From the NCBI GenBank assembly GCA_963971575.1, contig OZ020618.1, forward strand, positions 50,854,509 to 50,918,508: a stretch of DNA of 64,000 nucleotides, written 5' to 3'. Of this stretch, positions 30,769 through 42,599 are shown piece by piece. Each line of letters begins with the position of its first letter. Within the stretch, counting starts at the first letter, position 1. Source of the stretch: Liopterus haemorrhoidalis. Lineage: Eukaryota > Arthropoda > Insecta > Coleoptera > Dytiscidae. Under the pieces are notes generated by a model. That model saw only the letters and a list, made by a program, of their open reading frames with translations, made no database searches and was not told the DNA's origin. The translations under genes were made by a program, and so were the position numbers.

Positions 30769-33700
30769 TGGATTCTATTTATATGCCAGAAGCTGTATAC
30801 AGGTTTCGCGTCTTATCGCTTATTGAAGTCTCCTGAAATTTAAACATGTATATACTGTAGTATTTTGAAATATGCAAAGTATGGAAATTTATTTTTCATA
30901 AAAGTAGTTACAATATTGTACAGTTACCAACTGGATAATATATTAGTCGTATTTTTGGGTTCCGCGTCTTATCGCTTATTGAAGTCTCCTGAAATTTAAG
31001 CATGTATATACTGTAGTATTTTGAAATATGCAAAGTATGGAAATTTATTTTTCATAAAAGTAGTAACAATATTGTACAGTTACCAACTGGATAATATATT
31101 AGTCGTATTTTTGGGTTCCGCGTCTTATCGCTTATTGAAGTCTCCTGAAATTTAAGCATGTATATACTGTAGTATTTTGAAATATGCAAAGTATGGAAAT
31201 TTATTTTTCATAAAAGTAGTTACAATATTGTACAGTTACCAACTGGATAATATATTAGTCGTATTTTTGGGTTCCGCGTCTTATCGCTTATTGAAGTCTC
31301 CTGAAATTTAAGCATGTATATACTGTAGTATTTTGAAATATGCAAAGTATGGAAATTTATTTTTCATAAAAGTAGTTACAATATTGTACAGTTACCAACT
31401 GGATAATATATTAGTCGTATTTTTGGGTTCCGCGTCTTATCGCTTATTGAAGTCTCCTGAAGTTTAAGCATGTATATACTGTAGGATTTTGAAATATGCA
31501 AAGTATGGAAATTTATTTTTCATAAAAGTAGTTACAGTATTGTACAGTTACCAACTGGATAATATATTAGTCGTATTTTTGGGTATCGCGTCTTATCGCT
31601 TATTGATGTCTCCTGAAATTTATGCATGTATATACTGTAGGATTTTGAAATATGCAAAGTATGGACATTTATTTGTCATAAAAGTAATTACAGTATTGTA
31701 CAGTTACCAACTGGATAATATATTAGTCGTATTTTTGGGTTTCGCGTCTTATCGCTTATTGAAGTCTCCTGAAATTTTAGCATGTATATACTGTAGGATT
31801 TTGAAATATGCAAAGTATGGACATTTATTTGTCATAAAAGTAGTTACAGTATTGTACAGTTACCAACTGGATAATATATTAGTCGTATTTTTGGGTATCG
31901 CGTCTTATCGCTTATTGATGTCTCCTGAAATTTTAGCATGTATATACTGTAGGATTTTTACATATTCAAAGTATGGACATTTATTTTTCATAAAAGTAAT
32001 TACAGTATTGTACAGTTACCAACTGGATAATATATTAGTCGTATTTTTGGGTATCGCGTCTTATCGCTTATTGATGTCTCCTGAAATTTTAGCATGTATA
32101 TACTGTAGGATTTTTACATATTCAAAGTATGGACATTTATTTTTCATAAAAGTAATTACAGTATTGTACAGTTACCAACTGGATAATATATTAGTCGTAT
32201 TTTTGGGTTTCGCGTCTTATCGCTTATTGAAGTCTCCTGAAATTTTAGCATGTATATACTGTAGGATTTTGAAATATGCAAAGTATGGACATTTATTTGT
32301 CATAAAAGTAATTACAGTATTGTACAGTTACCAACTGGATAATATATTAGTCGTATTTTTGGGTTTCGCGTCTTATCGCTTATTGAAGTCTCCTGAAATT
32401 TTAGCATGTATATACTGTAGGTCGTTTTTTTGGGTTTTCGCGTCTTATCGCTTATTGAAGTCTCCTGAAATTTTAGCTTGTATATATGTAGGATTTTGAA
32501 TATGCGTCGTTTTTTTGGGTTTCGCGTCTTATCGCTTATTGAAGTCTCCTGAAATTTTAGCATGTATATACTGTAGGATTTTGAAATATGCAAAGTATGG
32601 ACATTTATTTGTCATAAAAGTAATTACAGTATTGTACAGTTACCAACTGGATAATATATTAGTCGTATTTTTGGGTTTCGCGTCTTATCGCTTATTGAAG
32701 TCTCCTGAAATTTTAGCATGTATATACTGTAGGATTTTGAAATATGCAAAGTATGGACATTTATTTGTCATAAAAGTAATTACAGTATTGTACAGTTACC
32801 AACTGGATAATATATTAGTCGTATTTTTGGGTTTCGCGTCTTATCGCTTATTGAAGTCTCCTGAAATTTTAGCATGTATATACTGTAGGATTTTGAAATA
32901 TGCAAAGTATGGACATTTATTTGTCATAAAAGTAATTACAGTATTGTACAGTTACCAACTGGATAATATATTAGTCGTATTTTTGGGTTTCGCGTCTTAT
33001 CGCTTATTGAAGTCTCCTGAAATTTTAGCATGTATATACTGTAGGATTTTGAAATATGCAAAGTATGGACATTTATTTGTCATAAAAGTAATTACAGTAT
33101 TGTACAGTTACCAACTGGATAATATATTAGTCGTATTTTTGGGTTTCGCGTCTTATCGCTTATTGAAGTCTCCTGAAATTTATGCATGTATATACTGTAG
33201 GATTTTGAAATATGCAAAGTATGGACATTTATTTGTCATAAAAGTAATTACAGTATTGTACAGTTACCAACTGGATAATATATTAGTCGTATTTTTGGGT
33301 TTCGCGTCTTATCGCTTATTGAAGTCTCCTGAAATTTTAGCATGTATATACTGTAGGATTTTGAAATATGCAAAGTATGGACATTTATTTGTCATAAAAG
33401 TAATTACAGTATTGTACAGTTACCAACTGGATAATATATTAGTCGTATTTTTGGGTTTCGCGTCTTATCGCTTATTGAAGTCTCCTGAAATTTTAGCATG
33501 TATATACTGTAGGATTTTTACATATTCAAAGTATGGACATTTATTTTTCATAAAAGTAATTACAGTATTGTACAGTTACCAACTGGATAATATATTAGTC
33601 GTATTTTTGGGTTTCGCGTCTTATCGCTTATTGAAGTCTCCTGAAATTTTAGCATGTATATACTGTAGGATTTTGAAATATGCAAAGTATGGACATTTAT

Positions 33701-35699
33701 TTGTCATAAAAGTAATTACAGTATTGTACAGTTACCAACTGGATAATATATTAGTCGTATTTTTGGGTTTCGCGTCTTATCGCTTATTGAAGTCTCCTGA
33801 AATTTATGCATGTATATACTGTAGGATTTTGAAATATGCAAAGTATGGACATTTATTTGTCATAAAAGTAATTACAGTATTGTACAGTTACCAACTGGAT
33901 AATATATTAGTCGTATTTTTGGGTTTCGCGTCTTATCGCTTATTGAAGTCTCCTGAAATTTTAGCATGTATATACTGTAGGATTTTGAAATATGCAAAGT
34001 ATGGACATTTATTTGTCATAAAAGTAATTACAGTATTGTACAGTTACCAACTGGATAATATATTAGTCGTATTTTTGGGTTTCGCGTCTTATCGCTTATT
34101 GAAGTCTCCTGAAATTTATGCATGTATATACTGTAGGATTTTGAAATATGCAAAGTATGGACATTTATTTGTCATAAAAGTAATTACAGTATTGTACAGT
34201 TACCAACTGGATAATATATTAGTCGTATTTTTGGGTTTCGCGTCTTATCGCTTATTGAAGTCTCCTGAAATTTATGCATGTATATACTGTAGGATTTTGA
34301 AATATGCAAAGTATGGACATTTATTTGTCATAAAAGTAATTACAGTATTGTACAGTTACCAACTGGATAATATATTAGTCGTATTTTTGGGTTTCGCGTC
34401 TTATCGCTTATTGAAGTCTCCTGAAATTTTAGCATGTATATACTGTAGGATTTTGAAATATGCAAAGTATGGACATTTATTTGTCATAAAAGTAATTACA
34501 GTATTGTACAGTTACCAACTGGATAATATATTAGTCGTATTTTTGGGTTTCGCGTCTTATCGCTTATTGAAGTCTCCTGAAATTTATGCATGTATATACT
34601 GTAGGATTTTGAAATATGCAAAGTATGGACATTTATTTGTCATAAAAGTAATTACAGTATTGTACAGTTACCAACTGGATAATATATTAGTCGTATTTTT
34701 GGGTTTCGCGTCTTATCGCTTATTGAAGTCTCCTGAAATTTATGCATGTATATACTGTAGGATTTTGAAATATGCAAAGTATGGACATTTATTTGTCATA
34801 AAAGTAATTACAGTATTGTACAGTTACCAACTGGATAATATATTAGTCGTATTTTTGGGTTTCGCGTCTTATCGCTTATTGAAGTCTCCTGAAATTTTAG
34901 CATGTATATACTGTAGGATTTTGAAATATGCAAAGTATGGACATTTATTTGTCATAAAAGTAATTACAGTATTGTACAGTTACCAACTGGATAATATATT
35001 AGTCGTATTTTTGGGTTTCGCGTCTTATCGCTTATTGAAGTCTCCTGAAATTTATGCATGTATATACTGTAGGATTTTGAAATATGCAAAGTATGGACAT
35101 TTATTTGTCATAAAAGTAATTACAGTATTGTACAGTTACCAACTGGATAATATATTAGTCGTATTTTTGGGTTTCGCGTCTTTTCGCTTATTGAAGTCTC
35201 CTAAAATTTAAGCATATATATACTGTAGGATTTTGAAATATGCAAAGTATGGAAATTTATTTTTCATAAAAGTAATTACAGTATTGTACAGTTACCAACT
35301 GGATAATATATTAGTCGTATTTTTGGGTTCCGCGTCTTATCGCTTATTGAAGTCTCCTTAAATTTAAGCATGTATATACTGTAGTATTTTGAAATATGCA
35401 AAGTATGGAAATTTATTTTTCATAAAAGTAATTACAGTATTGTACAGTTACCAACTGGATAATATATTAGTCGTATTTTTGGGTTTCGCGTCTAATTGCT
35501 TATTGAACTCTCCATATTTTAATAATAAAAATGTAAAAAACTTGCAACAATTTGAAATATACAAAATTATAGGTGTTTTATGGGCATTAAAGGTATTGTG
35601 CAGATACACATTAAGCCAATTTTTTTTGGTCAAATATTGGGTTTGGCGTGTAACTTATTGAAATCTTCATATTTTAAAAATTCATATGTAGAAAAGTTA
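30769..35699 (+). repeat. 156-bp satellite array (about 31 units) within a putative mobile unit
   Basis: Monomers run from CGCGTC at 30807 to CGCGTC at 35487, exactly 30 x 156 bp. One position is split into two short units of 72 and 84 bp (32367-32523). Landmarks per unit are CGCGTCTTATCGCTTATTG, GAAGTCTCCTGAAATTT, GCATGTATATACTGTAG and CAACTGGATAATATATTAG. The left flank (TGGATTCTATTTATAT to GCTGTATACAGG) and right flank (through CATATGTAGAAAAGTT) also bracket a two-unit copy at 39996-40553. Outer units are more diverged than central ones. Because 156 is divisible by 3, long frames are open (31489-32499 and 32515-35211), but I see no promoter, intron or known domain and treat them as incidental. 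Confidence 0.92.
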
Positions 35700-35705
35700 T
35701 AGTTT

Positions 35706-35800
35706 TCCTATTCGTGTTAAAAGAAACAAATTTAAAAAAACTATATATATCGTTCCGTAATCTACGTCTTAAGAACTTTATTTTGATACCACACAATTAA

Positions 35801-35845
<45 letters not shown>

Positions 35846-36930
35846 ACCACACAAAAAAATCGACATTTTTCGAAATAATTATCTGATTAAAAATTTCTGT
35901 TAAACTATATCGGTTCCCATCAATGTTCATTACGGAGATTTTTAGATCAATGCCTTTGGGAGATAGGGTGGGGGACAACATTTTTTTGACATATTTTTGT
36001 CAAAAATCCAATAAAAAGAATTGATTATTCAAAAATAAAAATTTGTTTGTTGGTCCACGCATTAAGAGGTTTCATTTGGTGTGACATTCGAAATATAAAA
36101 AAAAATATACAGACGATTCCGCTTAATTGGGCCACCGCTTAATTGGGGCAGCCGCTTATTTGGGCTAAATCTCAAAGAACAGAAACCAAACCAAGGAACT
36201 AACAGTAAATTTACATGTTTAATTGGGACAACATTCCGCTTAATTAGGACAGTAAATTTAAGATCACAGTACATATTATGTTACACATATTCTCAAGGAA
36301 AAATATTTACAAAGAATTTAATATTACAGCGTTATTTTATGCAGGAAGAAAATGAAGGGAGCCCTACATCCACACTGAATACCTGTGCTGATTTTGTAGA
36401 AGCGAAATGTTACAAAAACAAAAGACAGACTACACTTGACGCATTTTTGCATTGAATTAAATTGTATATACCTATTTATTATTTTATTTTGCAATTTATT
36501 ATTATTTTTTCTTAAAAGTTTTAATTTTTTGGTTATATGTAATTTATAGTTTTGTCCAAGAATTTATAAAACAAAATTATTGAAAGAAAAATATGCATTG
36601 TTTAATTTTATATGAAATTCGATTAATTGGGACAGCCGCTTAATTGGGCCAAAATGCCTAAGTCCCGATGTGTCCCAATTAAGCGGAATCGACTGTATAT
36701 TTTTTTTAATTAAATACGTATTTGTTTATATTTATCCCGCGCTGTACTTTTTGAACTCTATAGTCTTCCTATATGTGGGTCAAAAATTTGTACAAGTATG
36801 CCAAATTTCAACTTTCTATGTTCAGCCGTTTTGCTACAATTTCTACCATACAGACAGACAGACAGACAGACAGACACATGTGTGACGTTATAAGGGTTTT
36901 TGGTGGCCATACCTACAAAACCCTAAAAAT
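35706..36930 (-). repeat. Family B repeat, minus, right of the satellite, with nested pogo MITE
   Basis: It resumes at ATTCGTGTTAAAAGAAAC (a 44-bp repeat of the sequence at 30716-30760). It then has CGTTCCGTAATCTACGTC, a (TA)n run at 35806-35843, TTTGGGAGATAGGGTGGG, the insertion 36110-36695, TTCAGCCGTTTTGCTAC, (CAGA)n at 36849-36878 and ATAAGGGTTTTTGGTGGCCA at 36891-36910. Together with 30.05-30.76 kb it forms one reverse copy interrupted by the satellite. Confidence 0.75.
36110..36695. mobile_element. pogo/Tigger-type MITE, 586 bp
   Basis: The ends CAGACGATTCCGCTTAATTG and the complement of CAATTAAGCGGAATCGACTG are flanked by TA (36108-36109, 36696-36697). Repeated CCGCTTAATTGGG motifs lie inside both ends. 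The interior reads LNTCADFVEAKCYKN and KRQTTLDAFLH before a stop (about 36376-36456 on +), like the RQ.TL..F C-terminus of Tigger/Jerky transposases. Confidence 0.85.
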
Positions 36931-37530
36931 GAAAAACACTTTGAACTCTTGCAAATTCAATAGCTTTACTTTCTAGTCGTTCTAGAGAATACAATTTTTG
37001 ATAAACTGTAAAAAATATTACAAAATGTTTAAGTAAAAGTTGTGGTTTTTCAAAAGCTCTATCCAAAGATATCGAATACAACATACGTCTCCATTTAAAA
37101 AATCAAAGTTATGCTAGATATCCTGTACTTCCGGTTTGTTCCGGATAATATTAAGTTGCTCCGGTCGAAAAGTGTTGTTAGTATTCTGTATACTACAAAA
37201 ATATAAGTGTAAAGAAATTTTACCTTCTGATTACAATATGAACACCTAATAAGCAATAAAAGGGTACAACTACCATATTTATGTAAGAATAATAGCAGAA
37301 AGTTTTAATTTGCGTTTTTCGTAACAAGGAAATTAATTTTTATTCAAATAAGAAACTAGCTTTGTCACGTGACTTTCAGTCAACACTCTGTAAAAAGAAG
37401 AAGACTGAGAAGCATATGAATAAAAATAGTGCAGAAGGCTATGTTGGAAAGAAATCAAGTTCTAGGAGACAAATAATTGGTAATAATAATAACAAGAGAG
37501 AAGAATAATAATAAGAGAGAGTCCAGCTGA
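36931..37530. other. Gene-free stretch
   Basis: No recognisable motif. The last 150 bp may be the upstream continuation of the retroelement end at 37.54 kb. Confidence 0.4.
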
Positions 37531-37539
37531 AAAGAATAT

Positions 37540-37791
37540 CTCTCTCAAGGAGGAGGAAAGAGGTCCAAGTATATGGACCTCTTGTCCGAGCTTAGAAAGC
37601 TATATCCCGGGTATAAAGTTAAGCTTGTAGTCCTGATAGTTGGTGTTTTGGGTGTTATGAAAGCCTCCTATCGAAAGGAAATCGAGTCCATTCCCGTCTG
37701 CAGATCTTCTTCCAACTCTTTGATCTGCAGGATGCAGAAAGCAGTGCTGCTCGAGTCACTCCGCATTGTGCGGGCACTGAATCTAGTGTAA
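37540..37791 (+). pseudogene. Non-LTR retrotransposon ORF2 C-terminal tail
   Basis: SKYMDLLSELRKLYPGYKVK, then VVLIVGVLGVMKASYRKEIE, a short insert, and MQKAVLLESLRIVRALNLV before TAA. This resembles the KY.DL..E...LW...KV..VP.V.GALG....LEK......LQK..LLG.ARILRKVL tail common at the end of non-LTR ORF2 proteins. The insert CRSSSNSLIC is unusual. Upstream reverse transcriptase is absent. Confidence 0.75.
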
Positions 37792-37799
37792 TTTGGATG

Positions 37800-38575
37800 C
37801 AGTCGTGTGTATTTAGCTCCACTAGTCTCTAGTATAACGCGGTTCAAAAGGTTGCTGAAGTTTGAGATTAGTGGACGGTTGTCAAGACCTGACAAACCCT
37901 ATAGTAATAATAATACTAGGGCTAAATAACGACTAGGGCTAGAATGGCGCCAGAAAACGCTTTGGAATCGGCATAACAATAATAAAATAATTAAAGGAAA
38001 ATATTGAATGTTTTATCCCATTTACGTCTTACACTTAAAAATCAAAGTATGATCTCTTGTTGAGATATATGTTACATATTGAATGTGCAAACAACAGATT
38101 AAGAGAATTCTTTGTATTGAGTAATCCTTTCATAATTTATCTGAGTATCCCAACAAGTAAATGCTTTTAGTTCTTAAAATGATGAGTTTGTAATTAAAAG
38201 TACAATTCACATAGACATACAGTTACTTAATATAATACCCTAGTGATTGGTATCAATGTGAATGAGTGTGGTACTTTCACTTTTTATCGAGAGATGGCAT
38301 TCGGCCGTTATCATAAATCGACGGGATGCTCTACTTGGCTAATGCGTAAGAAGGCAGATGTAACTGGATCCCATATTGCACAGGCAGGGTAGGACTCCAA
38401 CAAATTCAATAAATAAAATAGTTCAACAAACCTCTAATAACAAAATTGAGAATGACACAAAAAAACATATAGCGATCTATGCTGGGTTGTGTTTTAAAGA
38501 TAAAAATGTAATACTTGGATGGACGCAGTCAGCGTCGTCGATGTTGGTCATGCAATAAGAGAAATAATTACTGAG
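37800..38575. other. Gene-free stretch
   Basis: No supported feature. The frame at 38376-38558 does not resemble a known protein. Confidence 0.4.
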
Positions 38576-38579
38576 TGCA

Positions 38580-39110
38580 AGCTATTCTTCTTACTCTTTC
38601 TCCGCTTGTATTCATCCACTGCTGGTTATAGGCCTCTCTCGTCTTAATCCACTCATCTTTATCTTGATCTCTTCTCCACCAGTTCCCGGATTGGCCCTTT
38701 ATATCATCAAGCAGGCTTTTTTGAAATCTTCCGACGCTTATTTTGTTTTGCCGAGGATGCCAATGGACTATTTTATTTGCCCACCTAGTTGAGTCCTGTC
38801 TTGCTACGTGTCCTGCCTAGCTTCATTTGAGGTTCGCAATTTTCCTCCATTTGAGTTCGTAATTTTGCTGGGTCTCCGAATTTCAGAATTTCTAATTCTG
38901 TCCCGCAAACTTACGCCAAGCATGGCAGGCTTCATTGCCCTTTGTGTTGTTCTCAGCCTGTTAGCACTTTTGATTTGATAATCTTTATCGTTTTCAGACC
39001 GTAAGTGGAAACAGGCAGGATGAAAGATTCATAAACTTTAGTTTTCCAGTGTTCCATTTTCCCAAATGCAGCCCATCTCAGTCTTATTCGTCGGAATTCC
39101 GAGTGCAAGT
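38580..39110 (-). pseudogene. RTE-like non-LTR reverse transcriptase end, decayed
   Basis: On minus: EFRRIRLRWAAFGKMEHWKT followed by KVYESFILPVSTYGLKTIK. This matches the RIRLGWAAFGKL...LK.KVF...LPV.TYG.ET conserved segment of RTE/BovB-like reverse transcriptases. The rest, to 38580, is broken by stops. Confidence 0.75.
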
Positions 39111-39164
39111 TTAGAACTAGTAATTATTATTCCGATCAGATATGATAATATGAGAGATAATAGT

Positions 39165-39225
39165 GTAAAATCTGCAAAAAAACAATGGACCGGAGTAGCT
39201 AAAGATCGATAGAAATGGAAAAATC
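39165..39225 (+). pseudogene. Short non-LTR ORF2 end
   Basis: KKQWTGVAKDR, a stop, KWKNL corresponds to the W...A.DR..WK.L terminal motif of RTE-like ORF2. A hAT element inserted immediately downstream. Confidence 0.5.
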
Positions 39226-39230
39226 TAAAG

Positions 39231-39787
39231 CAGTACTTTCCAACCAGTGTATCGCGCTACATTGTTGTGTCACGAATCAATAGCAAGTATGTCGCAAAAT
39301 TTATGATTTATTAAATCAAAAAATTAAAATTACAATTTAAAAGAATTTTGATCGTTCATTGATTACATTGTGCAGTATATTCCCACGCCCATTTCTTTCC
39401 TGGTGTTCTTTGATCTTGCCCTCTTTTTGTCTTATACAGCTCTGCCTAGGAATTCTGCATGTGAGCTTTCTTTCAATATTCAACTCTTTCTTTATATCTT
39501 CATCACAACTATGGTATTCTTTCCAGTACCTCAAACATTTAACTTACGCTACCAGAATTCTTTCATCTGACCTTTTTAGTACCTTAGATTCGCTACTGTT
39601 TGTCAGAATATCAACTGCCATTGATTAAATAAGTATTTTAAATATTATTAAAAATAATTGAAGTATTTAATGTGTTGTTTTCATTTTATCTTTTTTATAC
39701 AATTTATTTATATTTTTCAACCGGAGTGTCATTATCTGCTAATTTATATTAAGTGCGTCGCGTAGACAAAAAGGTTGAAAAGTATTA
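39231..39787. mobile_element. Non-autonomous hAT element with nested retroelement DNA
   Basis: The left end CAGTACTTTCCAACC pairs with the complement of GGTTGAAAAGTATTA at the right. The flanking 8-bp duplication is ATCTAAAG (39223-39230) and ATCTAAGG (39788-39795). The segment 39.34-39.63 kb inside reads on minus as a non-LTR-like fragment (LRYWKEYHSCDEDIKKEL). Confidence 0.7.
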
Positions 39788-39995
39788 ATCTAAGGAAACT
39801 TTATGTATAGGTAGGATACTACAAGTTTTGTCAATTTTAAATTACTATAGCTTTTCTATATAAGAATTTTAGGAATATAAAAAGCAATGAGACGCAAAAC
39901 ATAAAAATCTGATTAAAATTTCCCTTTGTCCATCAATATACAATATCCTTTTAATGTAATGAAGACTCCTACCATTTCATTTATCAAAATGTTAC

Positions 39996-40553
39996 AACTT
40001 TTCTACATATGCATTTTTAAAATATGAAGATTTCAATAAGTTATACTCAAAACCCAATATTTGACAAAAAAATTGCCTTAATGTGTATTTGCAAAATACC
40101 TTTAATGCCCATAAAACACTTATAATTTTGTATATTTCAAATTGTTGCAAGTTTTTTATATTTCTATTATTAAAATATGGAAAGTTCAATTAGCAATTAG
40201 ACGCGAAACCCTAAAATACGAATATATTATCCAATTGGTAACTGTACAATACTGTAATTACTTTTATGAAAAATAAATGTCCATACTTTGAATATTTCAA
40301 AATTCTACAGTATAAATATGCTTAAATTTCAGGAGACTTCAATAAGCGATAAGACGCCAAACCCAAAAATACGACTAATATATTAGTCCAGTTGGTAACT
40401 GTACAATACTGTATTTACTTTTATGAAAAATAAATGTCCATACTTTGCATATTTCAAAATCCTACAGTATATACATGCTTAAATTTCAGGAGACTTCAAT
40501 AAGCGATAAGACGCGAAACCTGTATACAGCTTCTGAAATATAAATAGAATCCA
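39996..40553 (-). repeat. Two-monomer copy of the satellite-bearing unit
   Basis: Inverted relative to the 30.8-kb array: AACTTTTCTACATATG at its left equals the array's right flank. Two 155-156-bp monomers follow (CGCGAAAC-type marks at 40202, 40357 and 40513), and TGTATACAGCTTCTG to AGAATCCA equals the array's left flank. The non-repeat flanks agree along their length with small changes. Confidence 0.9.
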
Positions 40554-40559
40554 CAGCTA

Positions 40560-41257
40560 TCCGTCCCTGCACTGTGTTCTTATTTGGATGAGTACACATT
40601 CCACTGATGATTCCAAGAATTGCCTGTCACGCAGTGCGTAAGATGCTGTGCGTGCAAATTGTTACTAAAGAATCGTTAACTTAATCAAAATGTTAGCATC
40701 AAATTATAGAAATTCCCAGCTAAAGTACAGAATTATTTATAATTTAATATCTACATAACATCTTAATGAAAATATTTAATATTTAATAACAGGTTACATT
40801 AATTTTCACTATTTTTATTTAAAAAGTGCCGACTAGTTTATGATATTGCCGTTTTCAAAGTAATGAGAAATTATTACAATATTAGATCTTATATACTACG
40901 TGCAGGTACTACATAATAATTATTAGAACTATGAGGGGTTAGTTTGAAAAGGGTTTAATAGAGGCTCAATATTAAATTAATTGGAGGTGCATGAGATTAT
41001 ATTTAAACTAATAAAACAAAGAAAACTTAATAAGATAACAGAAGAAGTTAACAAACTTCTCAAATTTATCCTTCATAAGTCTAACAATTATTAGTTGTTT
41101 CTTGCAAATAGTATATAGGGCGCAAGATCACTGGTGGAGCTAGCTTTTAAAATGGGGGGGGGTATAATAATTTAAAAAAATAATAATAATACTTATGCTT
41201 CAAGAATTCATTTTACAATTTTATCATAGTTCATTTTGTGTATATGTCCCAGCCATC
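40560..41257. other. Gene-free stretch
   Basis: AT-rich sequence, nothing recognised; a G-run occurs at 41154-41162. Confidence 0.45.
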
Positions 41258-41260
41258 TTA

Positions 41261-41396
41261 GGGCCGGTTTCTGAAAGCTTAGTTAACAATAACCAAATGG
41301 TTAGAAAATGATTGCTATGATTACTTATGGGATTGTTATATTGTAACCGAGTTTAACCAAAAGATTAAACTCGGCTAAGCTTTCAGAAACCTACCC
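41261..41396. mobile_element. PIF/Harbinger-type MITE, 136 bp
   Basis: GGGCCGGTTTCTGAAAGCTT and the complement of AAGCTTTCAGAAACCTACCC are flanked by TTA on both sides (41258-41260, 41397-41399), the TWA duplication of Harbinger elements. The second halves (GGTTAAACTCGG) also pair in part. Confidence 0.85.
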
Positions 41397-41399
41397 TTA

Positions 41400-42300
41400 G
41401 TTCTTCTTGCCTCTACTGACGTTGCTTCTAGGATTTACTCTGAATTTCTCATTTCTAATTCTACTTAATTTTGTTTTGTCTTAAAATTTTTAAAAAAATC
41501 TCTTTCAGAACTTCTTATTTTAGATTTAAACTACTCTGCTGTGGTTCAGGATTTAGAGGTTAATGTCGGAATGGTTTCTGTCAATTTTTTGAAGATCTCT
41601 ACCTTGTCGTTGACTAGGTTTAATTTCTTAATTAAGAACAACGTTTGATGCTGTTAAACAATTTTGCAGCTGCGCTTACTCCATCCATAATTTCTTCTCC
41701 AATTTTTTTAACTTCCAACTGTGCTTAGCAAAGAGAACGTTTCATATTGCTTTGAAAACGGCGAAAGCCGAAATTAGCACATTTTAAATAAAAATAGTAA
41801 AAATCCAAAATGATTTTTATTTAACCAGTTATTAAATAATATTTATTATTATTACATTTAGTACTTTCTTCACGTCCAAAAACATATTTTTTAAACATTA
41901 AAATATTGAAATTACAAGCTTGTGCACGTATTACCGAAATATTGCGATTTAAAAAGCACTTTATTTCGTGATAAGTTTAATGAGCAATTTGCAGATGCGT
42001 TGATGTTGTGAATTGATAAAAGTATCGCATAACTCCGTGAAGAAGTGTTGATAAAGAGTCCATGTTCGTTAAGAGTCACCAATTAACCTAGTTCTAGTTT
42101 CCCATGGCACAGACACACTATCAGTGCTGAGTGATGTAACCGATATCACTTGCTCTCAGATGCTTCACCGTCAGATGCATAACAAAGAGTGAATCTTACG
42201 TACAGGCACGTACTAAGAATCAATTAAACAAATAATTATTTATGATTGTCTGTATTTTTTTACATTTTGTATTAATACAAATACAATATGATCGAAAAAA
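41400..42300. other. Gene-free stretch
   Basis: Nothing recognised. There is a weak resemblance to decayed retroelement on minus around 41.4-41.7 kb. Confidence 0.35.
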
Positions 42301-42305
42301 GGTAT

Positions 42306-42598
42306 CTAGCACAGTTTCTCGTCCGGCGGTTCATGGACCCTTGCCGGTGCGCCGCTAAATCTATCTGAACCGCGAAAATATCAAAAATTGATAGAGTAAT
42401 ATTTGTAAAAAAAATTACGGCTTGTAGAATGTATCTACATTAAATTATAAATTTTTACCTGTACTAGTAACCAAAAAATATTTACATTTTAAATAATATT
42501 TTCACCGGTCCGAATAAACAATTATATATTTTAACAGTCCACGTAAAAAAAATGTCTTTCTACCAGTCCGTGGTATGATTTTGGTTAAGAAGCGCTAG
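42306..42598. mobile_element. Putative hAT MITE
   Basis: CAGTTTCTCGTCCGGCGGTT at 42311, with CATGGACC downstream, resembles the start of hAT/Charlie-like elements. GGTTAAGAAGCGCTAG at 42583-42598 is a plausible inverted end, with ACCAGTCCGTGG just inside it. The target duplication is unclear. Confidence 0.45.
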
Positions 42599-42599
42599 T

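Noticed and set aside
31489..35211. Very long open frames (336 and 898 codons) as a repeat-protein gene
   Set aside because: They are generated by a 156-bp tandem repeat divisible by three. No promoter, signal, intron or known domain is visible, and the same unit occurs as two inverted monomers elsewhere. Kept only as a finding.
30807..35487. CRISPR array
   Set aside because: The repeats are contiguous 156-bp monomers without unique spacers, in a eukaryotic sequence.
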